Of a stretch of DNA of 64,000 nucleotides, positions 1 to 8,506 are shown one piece after another. A program made the translations under genes and the position numbers. Source of the DNA: Methylomonas sp. (GTDB lineage: Bacteria > Pseudomonadota > Gammaproteobacteria > Methylococcales > Methylomonadaceae); contig JALSLW010000053.1 in NCBI GenBank assembly GCA_026988155.1, forward strand, positions 1 to 64,000, read 5' to 3'. Within the stretch, counting starts at the first letter, position 1; each line of letters opens with the position of its first letter. The notes under the pieces were generated by a model. That model worked only from the letters and a program-made list of their open reading frames with translations, ran no database searches and had not been told where the DNA came from.

Positions 1-609
1 CTTAACAGCTCCTTTGCTGGCAACATTCATATAAGTAGTATCCAAAGCTGAATTGGCATTGAATGAAGCTGCATTATGTATGTTAATTGTATTTATCGAT
101 GATGAGCCATTAAGTGTCGCAACAGACTCACCGCCGGAGACGGTCAAATTATTTGCTGAAAGGTTACCCCCAGATTGCACATTTAACAGACCATTACGAA
201 CAGAAACAGATGAAGCAGAAAGTGCACCTTTACTTAAAATATCAAGAGTACCGCTTTGAGAATTTCCTAGAGCGAGATCTTGGACGGCAATCGAAGACCC
301 CAAATTAACCGCAGCCGGCTCAACAGATCCGGCAACTGCACTTGTATTGCCGATATATACCTTATCACTGGCACTTGGAGCAGTACCGCCAGCAGAACCG
401 ACCCACCCCCCATCACTCCAGGTTCCCGTTGCAGAAGTGCGACCAAAGTCTTCAGCTACTGCAGTTTGGCTAGTGAAAAATGATACAGCAATAATACCAA
501 GGAAAGCTAAATATGATTTTGCTTTAAATTTATGCTTTAAAAAAATAGGCGCTGACTTTAAGTCCAAGCCCCCTTCTAATTCCTGTAGACAGGATTGATA
601 TGATTTCAT
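1..609 (-). CDS. Partial secreted beta-helix adhesin / autotransporter-like protein
   Basis: Read on the minus strand from ATG at 609-607, an open frame of 203 codons runs off the left edge with no stop, so only the N-terminus is present. A good Shine-Dalgarno (AGGGAG, 623-618) lies 9 bases upstream. The first ~52 residues look like an extended signal peptide: a long charged n-region, a hydrophobic core (LAFLGIIAVSFF) and an AVA-ED cleavage site. The mature part is Gly/Ser/Asn-rich. It opens with a TGTWSDGGWVG...P.A.DKVYIG block, which is typical of autotransporter-associated beta-helix passengers, and continues in short repeats such as GTLDILSKGALSASSVSV. Surface export is inferred. The transporter domain, if present, is outside the window. 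PEP-CTERM or two-partner secretion proteins are alternatives. Confidence 0.75.
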   Translation of the reverse strand, partial: MKSYQSCLQELEGGLDLKSAPIFLKHKFKAKSYLAFLGIIAVSFFTSQTAVAEDFGRTSATGTWSDGGWVGSAGGTAPSASDKVYIGNTSAVAGSVEPAAVNLGSSIAVQDLALGNSQSGTLDILSKGALSASSVSVRNGLLNVQSGGNLSANNLTVSGGESVATLNGSSSINTINIHNAASFNANSALDTTYMNVASKGAVK

Positions 610-775
610 TATGTGCAACTCCCTATAACTTAAATAATTTGCATTTGCTTACCAATCATTTTGAAGCCCTAAAACCGCATCTTTGACTGCTTTGACTTTT
701 GGTAAAGCAAAACCACAACCGAATACACGATATAGTTAATATATGATAAACAGTTCACATAATTATTACTTATTT

Positions 776-791
776 TGTGATTCTTGTCACA
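776..791. promoter_or_regulatory. Perfect CRP-type operator in the adhesin/antiporter spacer
   Basis: TGTGA-TTCTTG-TCACA matches the CRP/Vfr consensus TGTGA-N6-TCACA at all ten specified bases. It lies in the 432-base spacer between the divergent adhesin gene (start 609) and the antiporter gene (start 1042), about 167 bases upstream of the former and 250 upstream of the latter. Regulation of the adhesin by cAMP-CRP is the likelier reading, by distance. The rest of this spacer is AT-rich with no gene. Confidence 0.55.
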
Positions 792-1007
792 GTCTTAATT
801 ATTTAAATATCATAATTACTTTCAATGCTTTTACGAGACTGCAAACCTAGGTCTGGAAGTATGTTTATTTACAAAACATTAGTTCACTGCCTTTACCCAA
901 GCGAATTTACTATCCTTGTTCCAGCAGACTACATACGCATTAACCATGAAAGAGCTTACGGCAGTTTATCTCTTGGAACTGCATACAATAAGATTTTTTA
1001 AAGGTAC

Positions 1008-1013
1008 TATAAT
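1008..1013 (+). promoter_or_regulatory. Candidate -10 box of the antiporter gene
   Basis: A consensus TATAAT lies 29 bases upstream of the GTG start at 1042. No convincing -35 hexamer is found 16-18 bases further upstream, so this is only a candidate promoter. Confidence 0.3.
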
Positions 1014-1041
1014 AAATCCAAATTAACTTAAGGCATTCAAA

Positions 1042-2772
1042 GTGGAAGAAGCTAGCTCTCAGTATTTAATGGATATTTTGGCATTGCTGCTCGCTACAGT
1101 GATTGTTGTACCTGTGTTTCATGCTATACGCCTTGGTGCTATTTTAGGGTATTTAACCGCCGGAGCAATTCTTGGGCCTTGGGGGCTGGGCATCATCACA
1201 GAAGTTGAAGAAATTCGCCATTTAGCTGAATTTGGCGTTATTTTTCTACTTTTTGTACTTGGAATAGAGCTGAACCCTGACAAACTATGGCAAATGCGCA
1301 AGTTAGTAATAGGCCTCGGTGCAACCCAGCTGTTAATCACTGCTCTATTGCTTTATGGGGCTTCTCTTTGGCTAGGCGTTTCACAGCATAATGCTATTAT
1401 CATTGGCTTTGGGCTGGCTCTTTCATCCACCGCATTCTGCTTAAACCTATTAGCTGAACGCGGAGGAATAGCCACTATTATGGGGCAAGCTTCCTTTTCC
1501 ATCCTATTATTGCAGGATATAGCGGTGGTTCCGTTGTTAGCCTTGGTATCTATGCTTGCCGGCGGAGATATTGATGCTGCCGAATCTGGATTAAGCCTGC
1601 TTTATGCAATAACAGCTATTGTTACCCTATTAATAGTCGGCCGTTATTTACTCAACCCTGTTCTAGATAAAATAGTTGCCAGCCAAGATCCTGAAGTCTT
1701 TATTTCTGTTGCTGTGTTACTGGTACTTGGTGTTGCCTGGATAATGAAACTAGTCGGCCTATCCATGGCACTGGGAGCTTTTCTGGCAGGTTTAATGCTT
1801 GCTGAATCCCATTATCGCCATCAAATTGAAGCAGATATCCTGCCTTTTCGAGGCATATTGCTCGGCCTATTTTTTATGACCATAGGCATGGGCATTGATT
1901 TTGGCTTGCTATGGGAAAACCTAGCAAATATTATCGGCTTAACCTTTGCTTTAATGCTGATAAAAGCAAGTGTGATATATATGCTGGTACGATTGAGCGG
2001 CATGCGCCATGACATTGCAATGCAAACGGGTGTGCTACTGTCTCAAAGTGGCGAATTTGGTTTTGTCATGTTTGGATTCGCATCCGCAACAGGCATTTTA
2101 GATGGGCAAATTAGCCAGACATTAACCCTTATTATCGCCCTAAGCATGATACTCACCCCTTTTGCGGTAAACATCATCAATATTTTATTGCTGAAATTCT
2201 ATACTCCAGAAATAGCCGATGCACATCAAGATGAATTTACGGAAGATTCTCAAGGACACATCATTTTGGCAGGCTTTGGCAGAGTCGGTGCCCGAATCGG
2301 TGCCATCTTAAATGCAGCCGGTGTTAAATACATTGCCATTGATATGGACCAGAAACGGATTAAAGCAGCACGGGCTCAAGGTTTCCCTGTATTTTTTGGC
2401 GATGCCTGCAATGTAAAGGTACTTCGTTCTGCCGGCGCTGATCAAGCCAAAATGATTGTCATTTCATTGGATAACCCAAAAAATGTTGATCGGATGATTC
2501 CTCTTATTCGACAGCATTATCCGAGCCTGCCCATTCATACCCGAGCCATAGACAGACAGCATTGTGCCGACTTAATCAGCCAAGGTGCAGATACCACAGT
2601 ATCAGAAACTTTAGAAGTCAGTTTACGGCTTACAGAAGAAGTACTATTGGGCAGCGGGATAGACAATCAAACCATTGAAAAAGTCATCCATGAGTTCAGA
2701 GATGATTATTATCTGGATGTAGTACAAAAAGTTACAGAAAATAAAGTGGTTATGGGTGAGTTGAGACATTAG
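1042..2772 (+). CDS. Kef-type monovalent cation:proton antiporter (CPA2) with TrkA-N domain
   Basis: This 576-residue inner-membrane protein has about 12 hydrophobic segments over residues 8-385, the Na+/H+ exchanger fold of the CPA2 family. A cytosolic Rossmann TrkA-N/RCK domain follows, with GFGRVG near residues 411-416. The architecture is that of KefB/KefC/YbaL potassium efflux systems, which exchange K+ for H+ under nucleotide or glutathione-adduct control. Length agrees with KefB (about 600). The start is GTG at 1042 with TAAGG at 1029-1033. No KefG/KefF ancillary flavoprotein is adjacent, so glutathione gating cannot be assumed. The gene stands alone: a repeat element follows it and the next gene is on the other strand. 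Confidence 0.85.
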   Translation: MEEASSQYLMDILALLLATVIVVPVFHAIRLGAILGYLTAGAILGPWGLGIITEVEEIRHLAEFGVIFLLFVLGIELNPDKLWQMRKLVIGLGATQLLITALLLYGASLWLGVSQHNAIIIGFGLALSSTAFCLNLLAERGGIATIMGQASFSILLLQDIAVVPLLALVSMLAGGDIDAAESGLSLLYAITAIVTLLIVGRYLLNPVLDKIVASQDPEVFISVAVLLVLGVAWIMKLVGLSMALGAFLAGLMLAESHYRHQIEADILPFRGILLGLFFMTIGMGIDFGLLWENLANIIGLTFALMLIKASVIYMLVRLSGMRHDIAMQTGVLLSQSGEFGFVMFGFASATGILDGQISQTLTLIIALSMILTPFAVNIINILLLKFYTPEIADAHQDEFTEDSQGHIILAGFGRVGARIGAILNAAGVKYIAIDMDQKRIKAARAQGFPVFFGDACNVKVLRSAGADQAKMIVISLDNPKNVDRMIPLIRQHYPSLPIHTRAIDRQHCADLISQGADTTVSETLEVSLRLTEEVLLGSGIDNQTIEKVIHEFRDDYYLDVVQKVTENKVVMGELRH

Positions 2773-2848
2773 TGTTCTGACAACTTGAGTTTGAAGCATA
2801 TAGGCCACCAATATTCTGACACAGGGGGTCCGGGAACCAGAAAAAACA

Positions 2849-3150
2849 AGGCATGCCCCAATGTCATTAAGTTAAGAGGTTTATAGAGCTAATTAAGGTA
2901 ACGCGCATTAAATAACCTACCCAGATTGCGCAGGATTTTTATTCGTCTTCAAGGCGCAACAAAGGGGGCATAGCAAGCTATGTGACCGAAGTTGCAACGC
3001 TGAAGACGGATAAAAAGACAAGCAAGATTGGCGGGTTATTTATTGCGAGTTGCCTTAGCTTGGATACGGGGATTTAGCTCCGTATTTGTAAGGACTAAAG
3101 TCCCTCCAGCGAATATTTTATGCTTAATTTAACGACATAGAGGCATGCCC
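2849..3150. repeat. Nested inverted-repeat element (MITE-like), about 300 bp
   Basis: Two ~28-base arms face each other: 2849-2877, reading GGCATGCC..ATGTC.TTAA.TTAAG, and 3122-3150 on the opposite strand, agreeing at most positions. They enclose the 164-bp palindrome at 2894-3057 and two smaller hairpins, ATACGG/CCGTAT and GGACT-AA-AGTCC, between 3060 and 3105. No ORF is present. The arrangement suggests a non-autonomous mobile element or a composite of several. It fills the 418-base gap between the antiporter gene and the DUF1456 gene. Confidence 0.6.
2894..3057. repeat. Long imperfect palindrome
   Basis: The outer arms TAAGG..AAC.CGC..TAAATAACC and the opposite-strand copy at 3036-3057 agree at 19 of 22 positions. 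Pairing continues inward through TTTTTAT.CGTCTTCA and ends in a perfect CATAGC-AA-GCTATG hairpin near 2969-2982. A transcript would fold into one long stem. No coding potential is seen. Confidence 0.65.
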
Positions 3151-3190
3151 TGTCTCTTTCTATTTAAAATTCAAAAAGGCCAGAAAGCAT

Positions 3191-3673
3191 CTATTTTTCT
3201 ACTTTTAAATAGGCATTATCACGGTATTTAAACTGCATGCCCTGTAGAAAATTACGCAAAACCTGATCTTTACATTCGCGATAGTTTTTATGTCCTTTTT
3301 TTCGAAAAAAAGCACTCAGCTCATGCTGGCTTAAGTCAAAATCGGCAAAACCTAAAATTTCCAGCACATCATCATTTTTTAAATTTAATGCAATTTTCAA
3401 TTTCTTGAAAATAATATTATTGGTCAAGCGCTTTTCAGGTACAGGCTGGTCCCCTTCTTTCTTGCCTCGCCTGTCATTGATTAAGCCATTTAAAAAAGTT
3501 GCCAATTCTTCATCTGTACATTCTTGAAAATCTGCATCATCATCTTTTTTTAGCCAATTGCTAATTTGCTCACGGCTGACCTCACAGCCACCTTCTCCAA
3601 ATATAGCGATCATTTTGGAGTCTTCAAAATCGAAGGTGTAGCGTATACGACGTAAAACATCGTTATTTGTCAT
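3191..3673 (-). CDS. DUF1456 family protein (YehS-like)
   Basis: This 160-residue cytosolic protein is built of two homologous halves, about 1-70 and 85-155. Each has the DUF1456 pattern: NNDVLRRIRYTFDF...EVSREQISNWLKK and NNIIFKKLKIALNL...DLSQHELSAFFRKK. The family is widespread in gammaproteobacteria (E. coli YehS) and has no established function. It starts at ATG 3673, just below the putative acnB terminator, so it may be expressed by read-through from acnB or from its own unseen promoter. Confidence 0.85.
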   Translation of the reverse strand: MTNNDVLRRIRYTFDFEDSKMIAIFGEGGCEVSREQISNWLKKDDDADFQECTDEELATFLNGLINDRRGKKEGDQPVPEKRLTNNIIFKKLKIALNLKNDDVLEILGFADFDLSQHELSAFFRKKGHKNYRECKDQVLRNFLQGMQFKYRDNAYLKVEK

Positions 3674-3693
3674 TAATTATCCTTGAAAAAGTC

Positions 3694-3726
3694 AAAAGAT
3701 GGGCATGCTATAGCACATCGCCCATC
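3694..3726 (-). terminator. Putative terminator after acnB
   Basis: In the minus-strand transcript a GATGGGC/GCCCATC stem (3698-3704 with 3720-3726) has a nested TGCTATAGCA palindrome in its loop and is followed by TTTT (3697-3694). It lies 18 bases downstream of the acnB stop. Confidence 0.6.
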
Positions 3727-3743
3727 CTGGATTATCAAACTTA

Positions 3744-6296
3744 TTATGAATTTACCTGCTGATACTTTTCAATTTTATCAAAATTCAAATAGCGATAAGT
3801 ATCATCTGCTGTGGCATTAATCTGTTCAAAATAGGCCATATACTGTTCAAATGTCGGTATTTTCCCTAAAATTGAACAGACAGCCGCCAATTCTGCAGAA
3901 CTCAAATAAACATTTGCACCGTTACCTAAACGATTAGGGAAATTGCGAGTTGAGGTTGAAACTACGGTTGCATTGTCAGCCACTCTGGCCTGATTCCCCA
4001 TGCAAAGTGAACAGCCTGGCATTTCCATGCGAGCGCCGGATTTGCCAAAAGTACTGTAATAGCCTTCCTGTGTGAGCTGATCCTGATCCATTTTAGTGGG
4101 TGGAGATACCCACAATTGTGTTGGCAAATGGCCTTGATGCTTTTCCAATAGTTTTCCTGCAGCCCGAAAATGGCCAATATTGGTCATGCATGAGCCTAAG
4201 AATACCTCATCAATTTTTGTTCCCGCTACATCAGACAGTGTTTTCACGTCATCAGGGTCATTCGGACAGGCCATAATAGGTTCTTTAATCTGATTAAGAT
4301 CAATTTCTATTGTCTCAAAATATTCTGCATCAGCATCAGGTGCCATCAATTCTGGATTAGCCAGCCATTCCTGCATTTTTTCTATTCGGCGGTTAATGGT
4401 TCTTGCATCGCCATAGCCTTCTGATATCATCCATTTCAGCATGGTAACGTTCGAATTGATATATTCACGGATGGGCGCTTCATCTAGTCGGATGGTACAG
4501 CCTGCAGCTGACCTTTCAGCTGAAGCGTCGGATAGTTCAAAAGCCTGTTCTACTTTTAAATCGGGCAGCCCTTCAATCTCTAGAATACGGCCTGAAAAAA
4601 CATTTTTTTTGCCTTTCTTTTCAACGGTTAGCAAACCTTTTTCAATCGCAGCCAAAGGAATAGCATTTACCAGATCACGCAGGGTAATTCCTGGCTGCAT
4701 ATTCCCTTTAAAACGTACTAAAACAGACTCTGGCATATCTAAAGGCATAACGCCTGTAGCTGCGGCAAAAGCAACTAGCCCAGACCCAGCCGGAAATGAA
4801 ATGCCTATGGGAAAACGGGTATGAGAATCACCGCCAGTGCCCACAGTATCTGGCAATAGCATCCGATTTAGCCAGGAATGAATGATGCCATCTCCTGGAC
4901 GCAAAGCGACCCCCCCGCGATTCATTATAAAGTCTGGCAATGTATGCTGCATTTCTACATCAATTGGCTTTGGGTAGGCTGCCGTGTGGCAAAAAGACTG
5001 CATCACTAAATCAGCAGAAAAGCCTAAGCAGGCCAAGTCTTTTAATTCATCACGGGTCATAGGGCCAGTAGTATCTTGAGAACCTACTGTAGTCATTTGA
5101 GGCTCGCAATAAGTATCAGGACGCACCCCCGTGACACCACAGGCTTTTCCGACAATTTTTTGTGCCAGAGTAAAACCTTTATTGCTAACTTCAGTATCGG
5201 CTGGTCTGGCAAAGACATCAGAAGCGGACAGCCCTAAAGATTCTCTGGCTCTATCGGTTAACCCCCGCCCTATAATTAATGGAATACGTCCGCCGGCACG
5301 CACTTCATCCAGAATCACATTAGTCTTTAAAGTGAATTCAGAAACCACTTCATCACTATCATGGCGCTTAACAACTCCCTGGTAGGGATATATATCAATT
5401 ACATCACCCATTGCCATATTTTCAACATCACATTCAAACGGCAGGGCACCTGAATCTTCCATGGTGTTAAAAAAAATCGGAGCTATTTTCCCTCCGATAC
5501 AAACACCGCCCGATCTTTTATTTGGAACATAGGGAATATCATTGCCTATATGCCACAGAACTGAATTGGCCGCTGATTTACGTGATGAACCCGTACCCAC
5601 AACATCACCGACATAGGCAATAGGAAAGCCTTTTTTCTTTAGCTCTTCAATTTGCTGTCCTGCATCAGTAATGCCTTCTCTGGGAATTTTAAGCATAGCT
5701 TTTGCATGCAACGGGATATCAGGACGAGACCAGGCATCAGGTGCAGGCGATAAATCATCGGTATTGGTTTCACCCGTCACTTTAAAAACAGTTACCGTTA
5801 GTTTTTCTGCAACCTCAGGTTTGCTGGTAAACCACTCGGCTTCTGCCCAGGACTGTATGATTTGCTTAGCAAACTCATTGCCGGCATCCGCTTTTTCTTT
5901 AACATCATGAAAGGCATCAAATATTAACAGGGTATGAGATAAAGCTTTTGCTGCAATAGGCGCCAGCTGAGTGCTATCCAATAACTCAATTAAAGGTGCA
6001 ATATTGTACCCGCCTAGCATCGTACCCAATAACTCAGTCGCTTTGGATGCATCTAAGATAGGTGAACTGACTTCAGCTTTAGCAATCGCGGAAAGAAAGC
6101 CAGCTTTTACATAGGCAGCCTCATCAACTCCAGCCGGAATACGGTTAACCAGCAAATCCAGAATAAATGCTTCTTCTCCTGCGGGCGGCTGTTTAATTAA
6201 CTCAATTAACTCTGACACCTGTTCAGCATTTAAAGGCTGAGGAACGATTCCTTCAGCAGCACGTTCAGCAACATGTTTGCGGTATTGCTCTAGCAT
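3744..6296 (-). CDS. acnB: Aconitate hydratase B
   Basis: This bifunctional aconitate hydratase/2-methylisocitrate dehydratase interconverts citrate and isocitrate in the TCA cycle. The 850 residues (E. coli AcnB has 865) follow the AcnB order: an N-terminal HEAT-like helical domain (1-160), the swivelling domain (about 165-385, with [17 protein letters not shown]), then the 4Fe-4S catalytic core. Cluster cysteines are visible in FLGSCMTN near residue 703 and in [10 protein letters not shown] near 758-767. The GGDSHTRFP active-site stretch is also present. It is monocistronic or leads only into the DUF1456 gene, and is divergent from glrK across a 174-base spacer. Confidence 0.97.
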   Translation of the reverse strand: MLEQYRKHVAERAAEGIVPQPLNAEQVSELIELIKQPPAGEEAFILDLLVNRIPAGVDEAAYVKAGFLSAIAKAEVSSPILDASKATELLGTMLGGYNIAPLIELLDSTQLAPIAAKALSHTLLIFDAFHDVKEKADAGNEFAKQIIQSWAEAEWFTSKPEVAEKLTVTVFKVTGETNTDDLSPAPDAWSRPDIPLHAKAMLKIPREGITDAGQQIEELKKKGFPIAYVGDVVGTGSSRKSAANSVLWHIGNDIPYVPNKRSGGVCIGGKIAPIFFNTMEDSGALPFECDVENMAMGDVIDIYPYQGVVKRHDSDEVVSEFTLKTNVILDEVRAGGRIPLIIGRGLTDRARESLGLSASDVFARPADTEVSNKGFTLAQKIVGKACGVTGVRPDTYCEPQMTTVGSQDTTGPMTRDELKDLACLGFSADLVMQSFCHTAAYPKPIDVEMQHTLPDFIMNRGGVALRPGDGIIHSWLNRMLLPDTVGTGGDSHTRFPIGISFPAGSGLVAFAAATGVMPLDMPESVLVRFKGNMQPGITLRDLVNAIPLAAIEKGLLTVEKKGKKNVFSGRILEIEGLPDLKVEQAFELSDASAERSAAGCTIRLDEAPIREYINSNVTMLKWMISEGYGDARTINRRIEKMQEWLANPELMAPDADAEYFETIEIDLNQIKEPIMACPNDPDDVKTLSDVAGTKIDEVFLGSCMTNIGHFRAAGKLLEKHQGHLPTQLWVSPPTKMDQDQLTQEGYYSTFGKSGARMEMPGCSLCMGNQARVADNATVVSTSTRNFPNRLGNGANVYLSSAELAAVCSILGKIPTFEQYMAYFEQINATADDTYRYLNFDKIEKYQQVNS

Positions 6297-6421
6297 TATT
6301 TATCCTTGTTATATACAAAAAAAATTTAATATGTCAATTTTAACCTAAATAGTCAGATAACTTGCAATAAATAGTCTTATAATCCTAACGGTTAAAACTT
6401 TTTCAGGTTTTATCTGTCACA

Positions 6422-6436
6422 GTTCTTTAAAAGAAC
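6422..6436. promoter_or_regulatory. 15-bp perfect palindrome upstream of glrK
   Basis: GTTCTTT-A-AAAGAAC, centred 42 bases before the GTG start of glrK, could be an operator or a leader hairpin. The binding protein is unknown. Confidence 0.35.
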
Positions 6437-6470
6437 ATGTTGCCCCACCATCATAACCCCAGCCTAATCC

Positions 6471-7940
6471 GTGACTAAAAAACGCCCCCGAAAAAAAACC
6501 AGCATCGGTTCTCTCGCCCAATGGGCATTTGCCAGCTTTATTATGATGAGCCTGCCATTAATTTTTGCGATTGTTTATACCGTGTCAGGGGTAGGGAGCT
6601 TTACAGAGAAAAGTCAGTCAACTATATTTAAAGCGGTAAATGAAACTGAAAGTGCCCGCATTATTCTAGAGCGTTTAGCGTCCATGGAACGCAATATTCG
6701 ACAGATTCAGCTTTTCGGCAAGTCAGTTTTTTATGATTTGTATCAAGAAAATAGGAATAAATTTCTGGTAGAAATGGCCTCACTTCAGATAAGTGACAGG
6801 AGTGAGCAATTAATAACGCAGCTGGATTCTTTAAAGCATAATGAAAATACATTTCACCAATATTTTTTAACTAAACTGGAAGGTGAAGAAGTCAAGCTAA
6901 CACAGGAAGATCTTAACTCCTTCGATCAATTAACTCAGGAAGCTCGAACCTTAGTGGCTGAAGGAGAGCAAAAAGTCCGTTCAGAATCTGATTCTTTATT
7001 AAAAGCAGCTAAACAGTTAAAACAAGAACTTATTTATTTAGCCGTTGGCAGTATCATTATTGCATCGCTTTTGTCTTTATTCTTTGTTCGTTTATTGCTT
7101 AGACCGATTAAAGATATAGCCCAAGCTATTCGTTTCTTAGGCGAAGTAGGGTTTGATCAGGCCATTTCCATCAGAGGACCTAAAGATCTGCAAAAATTAG
7201 GCGGTCACCTTGAATGGCTAAGAGTTAGACTTGACAACCTGGAAAATGATAAACAGCAATTTATCAGGAATGTTTCTCATGAACTTAAAACGCCTTTAGC
7301 GACGTTAAAGGAAGGAACTGACTTATTATCCGAAAATGTCGTGGGCGAGCTAAATACCGAGCAGCAAGACATTATTCAATTAATGAAAATAGGCAATATC
7401 ACTATTCACGACTTGGTCGAAAACTTGTTAGAATACCAAAGAACTATCTCGACCCAAATTGTTTTTAATGTTACAGGCTTTAAATTAGAAACGCTGATAG
7501 ACAGAGTAACTGATGAATATGAACTACTCCTTAGGAGTAAAAATATCTTTCTAAAAAGCAACCTGCACTCAACTGAAATTGATGCCGATTATGACAAACT
7601 TAGAATTGTTATCAGCAATCTCTTTTCAAATGCACTTAAATTTTCACCTCAAAACGGTTCAATTGGATTAACCCTCTCTTCTAAAGATAGCATCATAACC
7701 TTAATTATTGAAGATCAGGGACCAGGTATAGCCAAAGAAATTCAGCCATTAATATTTAAAGATTTTTTTTATGGCAATTCAACTCCGGATTGGAAAATTA
7801 AAGCATCTGGCCTAGGACTTGCATTAGTAAAACATTACCTTGATGCACATAATGGTTCAATTAAATTACTGTCCGCAAATGAAAACTATTGCGGCGCCCG
7901 ATTTTCCATTCTTTTACCGCAAAATCAAGGAAATAACTGA
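6471..7940 (+). CDS. glrK: GlrK/QseE-type membrane sensor histidine kinase
   Basis: This 489-residue inner-membrane kinase has a transmembrane helix at about 15-40, a periplasmic helical region (42-185), a second transmembrane helix (about 186-208) and a HAMP linker. HisKA follows, with the phospho-acceptor in NVSHELKTPL (His about 270), then HATPase_c with an N-box (NLFSNALKF), EDQGPGIA and GLGLALVKHY. Identity as GlrK rests mainly on context: the next two genes are a QseG-like lipoprotein and a GlrR-type sigma-54 activator, coupled by TGATG and TAATG stop/start overlaps. The start is GTG. It should phosphorylate GlrR at Asp62. In enterobacteria GlrK responds to envelope-related cues together with QseG. 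Confidence 0.85.
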   Translation: MTKKRPRKKTSIGSLAQWAFASFIMMSLPLIFAIVYTVSGVGSFTEKSQSTIFKAVNETESARIILERLASMERNIRQIQLFGKSVFYDLYQENRNKFLVEMASLQISDRSEQLITQLDSLKHNENTFHQYFLTKLEGEEVKLTQEDLNSFDQLTQEARTLVAEGEQKVRSESDSLLKAAKQLKQELIYLAVGSIIIASLLSLFFVRLLLRPIKDIAQAIRFLGEVGFDQAISIRGPKDLQKLGGHLEWLRVRLDNLENDKQQFIRNVSHELKTPLATLKEGTDLLSENVVGELNTEQQDIIQLMKIGNITIHDLVENLLEYQRTISTQIVFNVTGFKLETLIDRVTDEYELLLRSKNIFLKSNLHSTEIDADYDKLRIVISNLFSNALKFSPQNGSIGLTLSSKDSIITLIIEDQGPGIAKEIQPLIFKDFFYGNSTPDWKIKASGLGLALVKHYLDAHNGSIKLLSANENYCGARFSILLPQNQGNN

Positions 7941-8506
7941 TGTCAGCCCTATTTAGGCTTTTTTTACTATTTACTGCTCTTTCAACACAAGGCTGTCAAC
8001 AGTTGCCCTCATATCCATTTTATAAAGGAGATGATGCCAAAGCCGAAACAGAGGAAGCAATTTACGCTGATCAAAAACATGATCAGGTTCATAGTCTAAT
8101 GCGACTAGGCCGACAATACAGCAAATTAACTAAAGAAAGCAAACAGGATGCCTGTACACAATTAGAGCAAGACTACCTGCACCAAAATGACTGGCAATCG
8201 GCATGGCTTTTGGTCTATCTGTTAAATGATGATTTTAAATGCCTTAGCCAAACAAAAACGCTTAAATTATTGAAAGCCATCCAAGCAGATACAGATTTCA
8301 ATGTCTCTTTAAGATGGATGAACCGCAATCAAATCAAATTAATAGATAAATTAATCGCTTTACAAGCCCAGAACAGTAAATATAAGAAAAAAAACAGTGA
8401 CTTAAAAAATAAATTAGACGAAGCTGAAATTCAGCTACAGGAAGTTATCTCTAAAATTCAAGCACTTAAAATAATTGAAACCACCATTAATCAGAAAACC
8501 GAGTAA
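7940..8506 (+). CDS. qseG: QseG-like outer-membrane lipoprotein
   Basis: This 188-residue protein has an N-terminal hydrophobic segment ending at Cys19. The lipobox is imperfect (L-S-T-Q-G-C), but lipidation at that Cys is likely. The remainder is helical. Residues about 135-185 are rich in Lys/Glu/Gln heptads (KKKNSDLKNKLDEAEIQL), which predicts a coiled coil. It sits between glrK and glrR, overlapping glrK by one base and sharing TAATG with glrR, exactly the position of qseG in enterobacteria, where QseG interacts with the GlrK/QseE kinase. Sequence conservation in this family is low, so the name relies on synteny, lipoprotein character and size. Confidence 0.7.
   Translation: MSALFRLFLLFTALSTQGCQQLPSYPFYKGDDAKAETEEAIYADQKHDQVHSLMRLGRQYSKLTKESKQDACTQLEQDYLHQNDWQSAWLLVYLLNDDFKCLSQTKTLKLLKAIQADTDFNVSLRWMNRNQIKLIDKLIALQAQNSKYKKKNSDLKNKLDEAEIQLQEVISKIQALKIIETTINQKTE

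Noticed and set aside
53-598. Four overlapping plus-strand ORFs
   Set aside because: They are antisense to the partial adhesin gene, which has a signal peptide, a Shine-Dalgarno and a coherent repeat pattern on the minus strand.
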